Of a stretch of 64,000 nucleotides of DNA, positions 52,544 to 60,829 are shown in pieces. The stretch is from positions 139,375 through 203,374 of the forward strand of contig JAKASE010000001.1 in NCBI GenBank assembly GCA_021819135.1, written 5' to 3'. This stretch comes from Thermoplasmata archaeon. GTDB taxonomy: Archaea > Thermoplasmatota > Thermoplasmata > Lutacidiplasmatales > UBA184. The notes beneath the pieces were generated by a model. It was not told the origin of the DNA, made no database searches, and was given only the letters and a program-made list of their open reading frames with translations. The stretch's first letter is position 1. Each line of letters starts with the position of its first letter. The translations under genes were made by a program, and so were the position numbers.

Positions 52544-52649
52544 GGGTTCGCGCACGGGATTCCCCGACGGTTCCCGCGGCCCGGAGCGGGTCCCTGCCCC
52601 GAACCATCCGGTAGGTCATAGAATCGGGGTTAACCTCCTTTGACCTCGC

Positions 52650-52684
52650 CATTATCGCTCGCGGGCCGGTCCAAGAACGGGAGG
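52650..52684 (+). promoter_or_regulatory. Promoter and ribosome-binding site of the thermosome gene
   Basis: A CATTATCG TATA-like box at 52650-52657 and a GGGAGG Shine-Dalgarno match at 52679-52684, 5 bases before the ATG at 52690. Upstream GGTTAACC at 52628-52635 is a short palindrome. Confidence 0.5.
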
Positions 52685-52689
52685 CGCCC

Positions 52690-54315
52690 ATGCTGGCGGG
52701 TACTCCGGTCATTCTGCTGAAAGAAGGGGCGGAACGCGCCGAGGGAGCGGACGCGCGGGAACGGATCATCAAGGCCGCCAGTGCCTTGGCGGAGTCGGTA
52801 CGATCGACGCTGGGGCCTCGCGGACGGGACAAGATGCTCGTCGACTCGCTCGGTGACGTCGTGATCACGAACGATGGGGTCACGATCCTCCAGAAGATGG
52901 AGGTCGACCATCCGGCCGCGCGCATGCTGGTCGAGGTCGCGAAGGCCCAAGACCAGGAGTGCGGCGACGGGACGAAGACCTCGGTGATCCTCACCGGGGA
53001 GCTCCTCCATCGGGCCCAGGCGCTGATCGAACAGAAGATCCATCCGACGGTGATCGTCCAGGGGTTCCAGATCGCCTCGGGCAAGGCGCTGGAGCGCCTC
53101 GCGGCGATCGCCCGGCCCGTCGGTCCGGCCGACTCGGCCATCCTCGAGGGGATCGCGATGACCTCGATGATCTCGAAGGGCGTCGGCGGGTTCCGCTCGG
53201 GGCTCGCCCGCCTCGCCGTCCGGGCGGTCACCGAGGTCGTGGATACCGTCGACGGCCGGGTCCGCTTCGACCGGAAGAACATCCAGATCGTGAAGCGTCC
53301 CGGAGGAGAGGTCCAGGACTCCGAGCTGATCGATGGCCATATCGTCGAGCAGTCCGCGGTCCACCCGGACTGTCCGAAGCGGGTCGGCCCGGCCCGCATC
53401 GCCCTGGTCGAGGGGGCATTCGAGTTCCGCAAGACCGAGTACACCGCAGAGATCCGGATCTCTGAGGCCTCCCAGATCGAGGCGTTCCGGGCCGAGGAGG
53501 AGCGGAGCGTGCAAACGATGGTCGACGCGGTCGTACGGTCCGGGGCGAACGCGGTCTTCTGCGAGAAGGGGATCGACGACGTCGCCGCCGAGCACCTCGC
53601 CCGGGCGCACATCCTGGCGGTCCGCCGGGCCAAACGCAGCGATCTCGAGCTCCTCGCCCGGGCGACCGGGGGACGGCTGGTCGCGCGTCCGGCCGATATC
53701 ACCCCGGCCGACCTCGGCACGGCCGCATGGGTGGAGGAGCGCAAGATCGGGGACGACCGCCTCACGGTGGTGCTCGGTTCCCCGCATGCGAAGGCCGTCA
53801 CCCTCCTGGTCCGAGGAGGGACCGAGCATGTCGTGGACGAGGTCGAGCGGTCGCTCACCGACGCGGTCATGACCGTCGGGATCGCGCTCGAGGACGGTCG
53901 GATCGTCACGGGCGCCGGCGCCGCCGCGATGGAGCTGAGCCGGTCGCTCCACGACTTCGCGCCGTCGCTCGGCGGTCGGGCGCAGATGGCCGTGGACGCG
54001 TTCGCGACCGCGCTCGAGATCGTACCATCGACCCTCGCCGAGAACGCCGGGATGGACACGATCGACGCGCTGATCGAGATGCGCCGTCGGCACAAGGCCG
54101 GGGCGATCCACGCCGGCATCGATGTGCTCGGGGGCCGCGTCGCGGACATGGAGACCGTCGCGGTCGAGCCGATGCGGGTGGACCGGCAGATCATCCTCGG
54201 GGCGACCGAGGCGAGCACGATGCTCTTGCGGATCGACGATATCATCGCATCGAAGCGATCGGCCTCGGGGGCCCCTCCGGGAGGACACCCACCGGTCGGA
54301 GAGTTCGGCGCCTGA
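52690..54315 (+). CDS. Thermosome (group II chaperonin) subunit
   Basis: 541 residues, the standard length. It shows STLGPRGRDKMLVDSLGDV, ITNDGVTILQKMEVDHP and the ATP-binding GDGTKTS at 92-98, then the VRGGTEHVVDEVERSLTDA and GAGAAAMELSRSL regions of the equatorial domain. It assembles into the double-ring folding machine of archaea. The C-terminal tail is Gly/Pro-rich rather than the usual GGM repeat. Only one subunit gene is present in the window. Confidence 0.96.
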   Translation: MLAGTPVILLKEGAERAEGADARERIIKAASALAESVRSTLGPRGRDKMLVDSLGDVVITNDGVTILQKMEVDHPAARMLVEVAKAQDQECGDGTKTSVILTGELLHRAQALIEQKIHPTVIVQGFQIASGKALERLAAIARPVGPADSAILEGIAMTSMISKGVGGFRSGLARLAVRAVTEVVDTVDGRVRFDRKNIQIVKRPGGEVQDSELIDGHIVEQSAVHPDCPKRVGPARIALVEGAFEFRKTEYTAEIRISEASQIEAFRAEEERSVQTMVDAVVRSGANAVFCEKGIDDVAAEHLARAHILAVRRAKRSDLELLARATGGRLVARPADITPADLGTAAWVEERKIGDDRLTVVLGSPHAKAVTLLVRGGTEHVVDEVERSLTDAVMTVGIALEDGRIVTGAGAAAMELSRSLHDFAPSLGGRAQMAVDAFATALEIVPSTLAENAGMDTIDALIEMRRRHKAGAIHAGIDVLGGRVADMETVAVEPMRVDRQIILGATEASTMLLRIDDIIASKRSASGAPPGGHPPVGEFGA

Positions 54316-54367
54316 CCGCCGTGGACTCGTTCGCGGGATCGGAGGGACCGCGTCCCCGGAGCGCACC

Positions 54368-55084
54368 ATGACGACCGAGGGGGGGACGAACGCGCCGTTG
54401 CCGGCCCGATCCCCGAACGGGGGCGGGTCGGTCCGCTTCGAGGTCCCCGGGGGCGCGATCACGGGCGACCTCACCGTGCCGGTGGGGGCGATCGGGATCG
54501 TCGTCTTCGCCCACGGGAGCGGGAGCGGACGGACGAGCCCGCGGAACACCCGTGTCGCCCGTGAGCTCGAACGATCGCGGATCGCCACCCTCCTGCTCGA
54601 CCTGCTCACCGGGGAGGAGTCGACGGTCGACGCCGAGACCCGCCGCTACCGGTTCGACGTGCCCCGGCTCGCCACCCGGCTCGTGGCCGTCATCGACGCC
54701 CTTTCCCAGTGGGGGAACACGGCCGAGCTGCCGGTGGGGCTCTACGGTGCGAGCACCGGGGGGGCGGCCGCCCTCGACGCGGCGGCCGCCCGTCCCCTCC
54801 GGGTCGCGGCGCTCGTCCTCCGGGGGGCCCGCAGTGACCTCGCCGGCCCGACGGTCTACGCGGTCCGGGCCCCGACGCTCTTCCTCGTGGGGGAGCTCGA
54901 CCCCGAGGTCCGCCGGTGGAACGAAGAGACCCGGTCGGCGATGTCGGCCCCGACGGAGCTTCAGGTGCTGCGGGGTGCCGGCCACCTGTTCGAGGAGGCG
55001 GGGGCGCTCGACGAGGTGGCCGCCCGGACCAACGCGTTCTTCCGGACCTGGCTCACCCGGTCTCGATGGGAGGTCCCCCGATGA
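54368..55084 (+). CDS. Dienelactone-hydrolase-like alpha/beta hydrolase
   Basis: 238 residues. IGIVVFAHGSGSGRTSPRNT, the nucleophile elbow GLYGASTGGAA, then a late Asp in GELDPEV and His in GAGHLFEEAG complete the catalytic triad. It matches the DLH-like or phosphoribosyltransferase-associated hydrolases. A few family members sit next to a phosphoribosyltransferase; here one lies 3 kb away at 57929. It is coupled by ATGA overlap to the RNase H/SWIM gene. Confidence 0.86.
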   Translation: MTTEGGTNAPLPARSPNGGGSVRFEVPGGAITGDLTVPVGAIGIVVFAHGSGSGRTSPRNTRVARELERSRIATLLLDLLTGEESTVDAETRRYRFDVPRLATRLVAVIDALSQWGNTAELPVGLYGASTGGAAALDAAAARPLRVAALVLRGARSDLAGPTVYAVRAPTLFLVGELDPEVRRWNEETRSAMSAPTELQVLRGAGHLFEEAGALDEVAARTNAFFRTWLTRSRWEVPR

Positions 55085-55827
55085 TGCTCCGGGACCCGCG
55101 GCCATCGCCCCGGGCCTCGTCCGTGGACCGGGAAGAGTGGAGCCTCGATGCCGCCGCCGTGCTCGAGCGACGGACCCGGGTCGCGGGCATCGGCTGGCGA
55201 CTGCGGGCGCCCGATGGAAGCGGCTCGGTACGGACGGGCACCCTCCGTCACGGGCGGACCCTGATCTACTCGGAGTTCGCCGCGCTGCGGCGCGGCCTCG
55301 CGCAGGCCCAGCGGTCCGGCTGCCGACGCCTGGTCGTCCGATTCAGTGACCCTCATGCCGCCCGCCTGTTGACCGCGGCGCCGACCCCACGATGGCGGGG
55401 GGCCCATCGCTCGGCGCTCGAGATCGTGCCGCAGCTCCGACGGTTCGACCAGGTTCGGTTCGAGTCGGGTGCCCCGACCGACCCCGAGCTCACCCGGGCG
55501 GTGGGGGAGGCGCTCGATTCAGGGCTGCGCACGGCAACGGACCGGGAGGAGGAGCAGACCCGCTCTCTGGAGGCGGTCGTGGCCCGCGCCCGCGCCGTGA
55601 CCCTCGAGGAGGGAAGCGAGGGCTGGGTTGCGAACGGCCGGTACCGTGTCTCGCTCGATCCGATGCGCTGCGACTGCCCGTCTTGGACCGCGCGGTGGGC
55701 CGGGGTGCCGATCGCCGGGCGGCGGGCCGGGCGACTGCCGTGCAAGCACCTCGTCGCGCTCGCCCTCCGCGTGGGAGGCACGGTCCCATCGGACTGGGTG
55801 GCGATGGCTCGACGGGCTCCCCCCTGA
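55081..55827 (+). CDS. RNase H-like domain fused to SWIM zinc finger
   Basis: 248 residues. Residues about 30-95 (VAGIGWRLRAPDGSGSVRTG, YSEFAALRRGLAQAQRSGC, LVVRFSDPHAARLL) follow the RNase H fold: the E in YSEFAALRRGL and the D in SDPHAARLL match catalytic positions, but the first Asp is missing, so it may bind rather than cut. Residues about 196-230 (CDCPSW, then PCKHLVALALRV) form a SWIM zinc finger (CxC...CxH). It overlaps the hydrolase gene by 4 bases. Confidence 0.65.
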   Translation: MMLRDPRPSPRASSVDREEWSLDAAAVLERRTRVAGIGWRLRAPDGSGSVRTGTLRHGRTLIYSEFAALRRGLAQAQRSGCRRLVVRFSDPHAARLLTAAPTPRWRGAHRSALEIVPQLRRFDQVRFESGAPTDPELTRAVGEALDSGLRTATDREEEQTRSLEAVVARARAVTLEEGSEGWVANGRYRVSLDPMRCDCPSWTARWAGVPIAGRRAGRLPCKHLVALALRVGGTVPSDWVAMARRAPP

Positions 55828-55870
55828 CCCGGACCGCTCGGGCGGGGCCAGGGGCGACCCCGGAGGGGCC

Positions 55871-57004
55871 TCACTCGAGGACGAAGATGTTCTTCCGGGC
55901 GCTGATCTGCTTGAGGATCCTCGGCCAGACCGTCACGCTGACCTCGCCGATGTGCGCCTTGCGCAGGAGCAGCATCTGGGTGCGCGACTGACCGATCCCC
56001 CCGCCGATGCTGAGCGGGATCTCCCCGTTCATGATCGCCCGGTGGTAGGGGAATTCGAGGAACGACAGCTGTCCGGAGAGCGTGAGCTGTTGCCGGAGGC
56101 TGGCCGGGACCACCCGGATGCCGCCAGACATGAGCTCGTGCCGTCGACGCGTCACCGGGTTCCAGACCAGGATGTCGCCGTTGAGGCCATGGAACGTGCG
56201 GCCGTCCGCCTCCCGCGTCTCGGTCACCCAGTCATCGTAGTCCGCGGCCCGCATCTCGTGCGGAAACCCGTCGCGCAGCGGCCAGCCGATGCCGAGGATG
56301 AAGACCGCCGGGTACTTCTGGACGAGAAGCGTCTCCCGCTGCTTGCGGGGCAGGTCCGGATACATGTCGAGGATCTCCTCGGCATGGAGGAACCGGATCT
56401 CCTCGGGCAGCGGCGGGTATCTCGGGTCCCGGAGCGCGGGAAAGAGCGACTCCACGTGCTTCTGGGCCCCGGTCAGGACCTTCCAGATCTTCCCGACCGT
56501 GTCCTTGAGGTAGTCGAGCGTGCGGTCCCGCTCGGTGATCACGCGCTCCCAGTCCCACTGGTCGACGTAGGCACTGTGGTCGTGGTCGAGGAAGTAGTCC
56601 TTCCGCACGGCCCGCATGTCGGTGATCAGTCCCTCGCCGGGCCCGAGCCCGAACTGCCGCAGGGCCATCCGCTTCCATTTCGTGGCCGCCTGCACGACCT
56701 GGGCGTTGATCGGGTGCTCGTCCCGGTCGTTCGAGATATGGAACTGGACGGGAGTGCGGGAGCCGTCCCGGTCCAGCATGTCGTTGACCCCGCTCTCCGA
56801 GTCGACGATGAGCGGCACCTGGACCATCATCAGGTTGAGCTCCTTCGCAAGGTGCTCCTCGATGTACGCCTTGACCGCATAGATCGCCCGCTGAGTGTCG
56901 CGGAGCGAGAGCAACGAGTGGTAGTCGCTGGGCAGTGCCTTCTCCACGTCGGAGTAGTTCCCGATCCCCGGGCCCGCCAGGTCGGCCTGCTTGGACGCCT
57001 GCAT
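55871..57004 (-). CDS. asnA: Aspartate-ammonia ligase (asparagine synthetase A)
   Basis: 377 residues. It matches bacterial AsnA over most of its length: VQVPLIVDSESGVNDML, HSAYVDQWDWERVI, FLHAEEILDMYPDLPRK, AADYDDW, GLNGDILVWNPVT, and GGGIGQSRTQMLLL. It makes asparagine from aspartate, ammonia and ATP. ATG 57004 is chosen because a TATA box lies about 40 bases upstream and the frame fits AsnA from there. AsnA-like enzymes in archaea are often closer to AsnRS; this copy is of the bacterial type. Confidence 0.93.
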   Translation of the reverse strand: MQASKQADLAGPGIGNYSDVEKALPSDYHSLLSLRDTQRAIYAVKAYIEEHLAKELNLMMVQVPLIVDSESGVNDMLDRDGSRTPVQFHISNDRDEHPINAQVVQAATKWKRMALRQFGLGPGEGLITDMRAVRKDYFLDHDHSAYVDQWDWERVITERDRTLDYLKDTVGKIWKVLTGAQKHVESLFPALRDPRYPPLPEEIRFLHAEEILDMYPDLPRKQRETLLVQKYPAVFILGIGWPLRDGFPHEMRAADYDDWVTETREADGRTFHGLNGDILVWNPVTRRRHELMSGGIRVVPASLRQQLTLSGQLSFLEFPYHRAIMNGEIPLSIGGGIGQSRTQMLLLRKAHIGEVSVTVWPRILKQISARKNIFVLE

Positions 57005-57040
57005 GAGCTTCCGTCCCCCGCGCGGGTCCGGTCCGGGAAA

Positions 57041-57048
57041 CGATAAGG
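57041..57048 (-). promoter_or_regulatory. TATA box for asnA
   Basis: CCTTATCG on the minus strand, about 40 bases before the ATG at 57004. Confidence 0.5.
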
Positions 57049-57230
57049 GGTCCGTCAACCGACCTGCACCGAATCGTCCCGGGCCTTCCGGGGACCGGCG
57101 CGTGCGGGGCGGAAGCGGGAGCGCCCCCCCGCAAGGGATAGTTTTTCCTTCCCTCGCGTATGGAACCGCGGCGGGGCCGGCACCGGTCGCCTACCCCGCA
57201 CCGCACACGGAGGACGGAGATCCGGGGCCC

Positions 57231-57770
57231 ATGGTCGACTGGTTCAGCATCGCGGTCTGGACGCTGGTAGGCACGTGGGTGCTGCTGATCGGCACGATCG
57301 TCCTCATGTACTGGCAGACCCGGCAGAACCAGCACATCAACTCCGCCAACGCGGTCATGAACCTTCGGGAGCGCTTCGACTCGGCCCGGATGCGAGCCGC
57401 GCGCCGCCACCTCGCGGACCGGCTCCTCCGGGGAGCCCACCAGGACATCGCGAGCGTCGAGGTCGTGACGTTCTTCGAGCTCATGGGGACCCTGACCCAC
57501 CGCAAGGTGCTCCACGATGACCTCGTGTGGGAGGCGTTCGGGTCATGGATCGAGGCCTACTACTGGTCGCTCCGTCATCCGGTCGATATGATCGACCAGC
57601 TTAGGACGAACCTCCACGACCCGCTCATCTTCCACGAGTTCGAGTGGCTCCATGACCGGATCCTCGCGCTCAACCGGCGACACCTCGGTCCCCAGGCCCC
57701 CGCGTCCCCTCGACCCGAGGAGGACTTCCAGAGCCTGCTCCGACGGGAGACGGCCCTCGAATCGATCTGA
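57231..57770 (+). CDS. Membrane-anchored protein, DUF4760-like
   Basis: 179 residues. One N-terminal transmembrane helix (IAVWTLVGTWVLLIGTIVLMY) is followed by a cytoplasmic helical domain with WQTRQNQHINSANAVMNL and a VVTFFELMGTLTHRKVLHDD region, as in DUF4760-type proteins of unknown function. The start ATG 57231 places the anchor at residue 6. Function unknown. Confidence 0.7.
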   Translation: MVDWFSIAVWTLVGTWVLLIGTIVLMYWQTRQNQHINSANAVMNLRERFDSARMRAARRHLADRLLRGAHQDIASVEVVTFFELMGTLTHRKVLHDDLVWEAFGSWIEAYYWSLRHPVDMIDQLRTNLHDPLIFHEFEWLHDRILALNRRHLGPQAPASPRPEEDFQSLLRRETALESI

Positions 57771-57928
57771 CGCCTCCCCGCGCGGGTCTCGCGGCCCCAT
57801 CCCCCGACCCCGGGCAGCCGCTCGGTGGCTCCGGGGCTCGAGGAACGTGGGGCCACTTCTCGCGACCCGTCAAGTCGGGTAGACCTGAGGTCTTTCGGCG
57901 TTGTCGACCTACCGGTCATGAGCCGGCC

Positions 57929-58606
57929 ATGTTCTTTCCCCCCGCGCCCGCCGGTGCTCTGCGCGACCGGACCGAGGCGGGAGTGCGCTTGGCCGAACGT
58001 CTCGCCCGATACCGCGACGAGCACCCGGTCGTGCTCGCGCTCCCGCGCGGAGGGGTACCGGTCGCGTTCGAGATCGCCCGCCGACTCCAAGCCCCCCTGG
58101 ACGTCCTCATCGTCCGGAAGATCGGAGCGCCGATGAACCCCGAGTACGGCCTCGGGGCCCTGGTGGAGGATGGCACGCGCTACCTGGACGAGCGACGGGT
58201 GCGCGAGGCCGGATACACGGTGCACGACCTCGACCGGACGATCACGACCGAGCTTGAGGAGGTCCGTCGCCGGGCCCGGGAGTACCGGCGGAGTCTACCA
58301 CCGCTCGACATCCGGGGTCGATGCGTGATCCTCGTCGATGATGGGGTCGCCACCGGGGGCACGCTCCGCGCGGCGATCCGCTCGGTGCGCTCGCGGCAGC
58401 CACGACGCGTGGTGGTCACGCTGGGGGTCTGCCCGCGCGACACCCTCCGGGATCTTCAGGCGGAGGCCGATGAGGTGATCGCCATCGTCGTGCCCGAGGT
58501 GTTCTTCGCCGTGGGCGAGTGGTACTCCCGGTTCGACCAGGTGAGCGATGCCGAGGTCCTGCGGCTCCTGGACCGGGTCCCCCGCCCTCCGGCCGGTTCG
58601 GGGTAG
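57929..58606 (+). CDS. Phosphoribosyltransferase-like protein
   Basis: 225 residues. LALPRGGVPVAFEIARRLQA, VRKIGAPMNPEYGLGALVED and the PRPP loop VILVDDGVATGGT at 133-145 define the fold. This group of large-spacer phosphoribosyltransferases is often fused or adjacent to a dienelactone-hydrolase-like protein; here that hydrolase is at 54368. The reaction is unknown. Confidence 0.88.
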   Translation: MFFPPAPAGALRDRTEAGVRLAERLARYRDEHPVVLALPRGGVPVAFEIARRLQAPLDVLIVRKIGAPMNPEYGLGALVEDGTRYLDERRVREAGYTVHDLDRTITTELEEVRRRAREYRRSLPPLDIRGRCVILVDDGVATGGTLRAAIRSVRSRQPRRVVVTLGVCPRDTLRDLQAEADEVIAIVVPEVFFAVGEWYSRFDQVSDAEVLRLLDRVPRPPAGSG

Positions 58607-58641
58607 GGTCCCATCTCAGGTCCGACGGTCCCGGACCGTCT

Positions 58642-59109
58642 TCACTCGAGGGGGTCGCGAACGCCGCCTTCCGCCACGGCGGCGGCGGCCTCGGGGGACT
58701 GAGGCGGGACGACGACCACCGCGACCTCCACCGGTATCTGGGCCCGACGGAAGATCATCCCGACCCCGCACGTGGCGAGCGCGGCTCGCAGGACCCGCGA
58801 GACCTCCGCGAACTCGACCCGGCTGCGGAGCCGGAGCGTCCCATGCACTCGCTCGAACGGACCGTTCCGTCCTCCCGGGTCCGCCTCGAGCGCGAGGTGG
58901 AGGCCGTAGTAGGCGAGGTGGTGCTTCTCGGCCAGTTCCGCGAACCTCGTCGCGATCGATCCGGCGAGCGCCACCAGCGCTAGGTCGACCGGCGTGGGTC
59001 CGATGCTCCGGCCGCCTAGGTCCACGGGGAGATCGACCTCCACGTCGTGGGCCCGCCCGTCCTCGACCCGGAACTCGAAGCCTCCTTTCCAGGTGGCGAA
59101 CGCCTGCAT
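58642..59109 (-). CDS. OsmC-like protein, one cysteine missing
   Basis: 155 residues of the OsmC/YhfA fold: GPTPVDLALVALAGSIATRF then YYGLHLALEADPG and LRAALATCGVGMIFRRAQIP. In peroxide-reducing OsmC/Ohr proteins the first catalytic Cys sits in the helix that here reads ALAGSIATRF, so it is absent; the second Cys (ATCGVG) remains. A peroxidase role is therefore unlikely or altered. Confidence 0.8.
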   Translation of the reverse strand: MQAFATWKGGFEFRVEDGRAHDVEVDLPVDLGGRSIGPTPVDLALVALAGSIATRFAELAEKHHLAYYGLHLALEADPGGRNGPFERVHGTLRLRSRVEFAEVSRVLRAALATCGVGMIFRRAQIPVEVAVVVVPPQSPEAAAAVAEGGVRDPLE

Positions 59110-59229
59110 TCTCCGCCGAATGCCCCGATGCGAGGGATGGTTTGTCGGTGGAGCCGACTTGACCGTGAGCGAGCGGCACGGAAGCCCGCGAACGCGCCCC
59201 CGCCCGCTCCGTTACGAGCGGCCCTCCCC

Positions 59230-59703
59230 CTAGTACCAGGTCGCGACGAGGATCTCGGCCTGGAAGGATGCGGTGATCCCCCCGACCCACGCCGCACCAA
59301 ACCCGTAATCAGGGGCCAGGAAGAGCAGGACGTGGGTGCCGTTCGGCAAGGGATTCCCGAGCGCGAAAGAGTACGCGGTCCCGTTCGGTTCGGTCCCGAT
59401 GCCGTTCACCACTCCCCCGAGCAGCGGGTTCCAGTTCGAGAGCCAAAGCCGGAACGTCACGTTCCGGAACGTGACGTTCCAAGGGGCGGTGTGGTCCGAG
59501 AACAACGGTGCATGGAGAGGAGTGTAGGTGGCGTCGAACGTGTGGCCGTTGACCGTGGTCGTCCAAGTGCTGGGGATCGACGCCTTCACTCCGGTCAGGT
59601 ACCCCCCGAACAGCGCGACCCCGATCCCTGCCATGACCACGAGCCCGATCACCATCACGATGGCGGCCCGACGGGTCATCGGATAGTCCTGGTCCATCAC
59701 CAT
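59230..59703 (-). CDS. Membrane-anchored extracellular protein
   Basis: 157 residues. One N-terminal transmembrane helix (AAIVMVIGLVVMAGIGVALFG) is followed by an extracellular beta-rich domain with six NxS/T sequons. A repeat NVTFRNVTFR in the middle is encoded by a perfect 30-bp palindrome. Divergent from the quinone oxidoreductase gene. Function unknown. Confidence 0.7.
   Translation of the reverse strand: MVMDQDYPMTRRAAIVMVIGLVVMAGIGVALFGGYLTGVKASIPSTWTTTVNGHTFDATYTPLHAPLFSDHTAPWNVTFRNVTFRLWLSNWNPLLGGVVNGIGTEPNGTAYSFALGNPLPNGTHVLLFLAPDYGFGAAWVGGITASFQAEILVATWY
59451..59480. repeat. Perfect 30-bp palindrome inside a coding region
   Basis: The 30 bases are their own reverse complement: GGAACGTCACGTTCC followed at once by GGAACGTGACGTTCC. 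It can be read as two near-identical 15-base units, each almost palindromic. On the minus strand it encodes the NVTFRNVTF repeat of the surface protein. Confidence 0.9.
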
Positions 59704-59790
59704 GGTACGTCCGCGACGACAGCGGCGGGGCCTATGACCCTAGCCGGTTCCCTGTCCGGGAGCCTGCCACCCGTTTCATACCGACCGGAC

Positions 59791-60750
59791 ATGACCCCTT
59801 CCGTGCAAGCCGTCGCGGTCCTGCAGTTCGGGGAACCCCCGTCCGTCATGGAGGTTCCTGCCCCGATGCCCGGGCCGGGGGAGCTCCTCGTTCGGATGAC
59901 CGCGGTGGGGATGAACCCCTACGATGCGAAGATCCTGGATGGCATTCTCCGTCCGCGCCCCCACGTGTTCCCGCTCATCGCGGGCGTGGATGGCGCAGGG
60001 GTCGTGACGTCGGTCGGCGAAGGGGTCCGTCGCTTCCGGGCGGGGGACCGGGTCTTCGGACAGTTCCTGCATGACCCGGTAGGTACCGGGACCTACGCCG
60101 AGCTCGCTCCGGTTCCGGAGCGGATAGGGGTCGCCCGCGTCCCCGCCGAGGTCACTGACGCCGAGGCTGCGGCGATCCCGACCGCCGGCATGACGGCCCG
60201 CGACGCCCTCGACCGGCTCGCCCTTCGCCCGGGGGCCACGCTGCTCGTCGTCGGCGCGTCCGGGGGCATCGGATCGTTCGCCGTGCCGTTCGCCGTCGCC
60301 GAAGGGGTGCACGTGATCGCAGCGGCCCGCCCTCGCTCGTTCGATCGGCTCCGCGCTCTCGGGGCCGGGGAGACCGTGGATGTCTCCGCGCCCGATTGGG
60401 AGGAGGGTCTCCTCCGGGGCCATCCGGGCGGCGTCGATGGGCTCCTCGACCTCATGAGCGACCGCGAGCGGTTCGCCCGCCGGATCTCGCTCCTTCGAAT
60501 CGGGGGCCGGGCGGCCACGACGGTGTACGCGGCCGATCCCGAGCATCCTCCGTCCCACTCGGTCGAGGCCTTCAACATCGATCTCCAGCCCTCCGCCCCC
60601 CTTCTCGAGCGGACGGTCGGTACGATCCAACGGCACCGCACTCCCGTATCGATCGAGCGGTCGATCGGTCTCGCGGAGGCACCGGCGGCGCTCGTCGAGA
60701 TCCGGGCCGGCCGCGCGGTCGGAAAGTCGATCATCCGGTTTCCGGAGTGA
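59791..60750 (+). CDS. NADPH:quinone reductase-like zinc-independent oxidoreductase
   Basis: 319 residues. The MDR plan is clear: VRMTAVGMNPYDAKILDG, the GVDGAGVVTSVGEGVRRFRA substrate region, TAGMTARDAL, then the nucleotide-binding LLVVGASGGIGSFAVPFAV. No structural-zinc cysteines are present, as in quinone oxidoreductases (zeta-crystallin type). It probably reduces quinones or enones with NADPH. ATG 59791 is chosen; an ATG at 59733 in frame adds 19 residues. Confidence 0.85.
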   Translation: MTPSVQAVAVLQFGEPPSVMEVPAPMPGPGELLVRMTAVGMNPYDAKILDGILRPRPHVFPLIAGVDGAGVVTSVGEGVRRFRAGDRVFGQFLHDPVGTGTYAELAPVPERIGVARVPAEVTDAEAAAIPTAGMTARDALDRLALRPGATLLVVGASGGIGSFAVPFAVAEGVHVIAAARPRSFDRLRALGAGETVDVSAPDWEEGLLRGHPGGVDGLLDLMSDRERFARRISLLRIGGRAATTVYAADPEHPPSHSVEAFNIDLQPSAPLLERTVGTIQRHRTPVSIERSIGLAEAPAALVEIRAGRAVGKSIIRFPE

Positions 60751-60829
60751 GGCGGCCGGCCTCCGTGGCGGCCGTTCCTGGTTCCGCCGGGTCGGCAAGG
60801 CTCATGAGAACCGATCCCTCGCGAGGACG

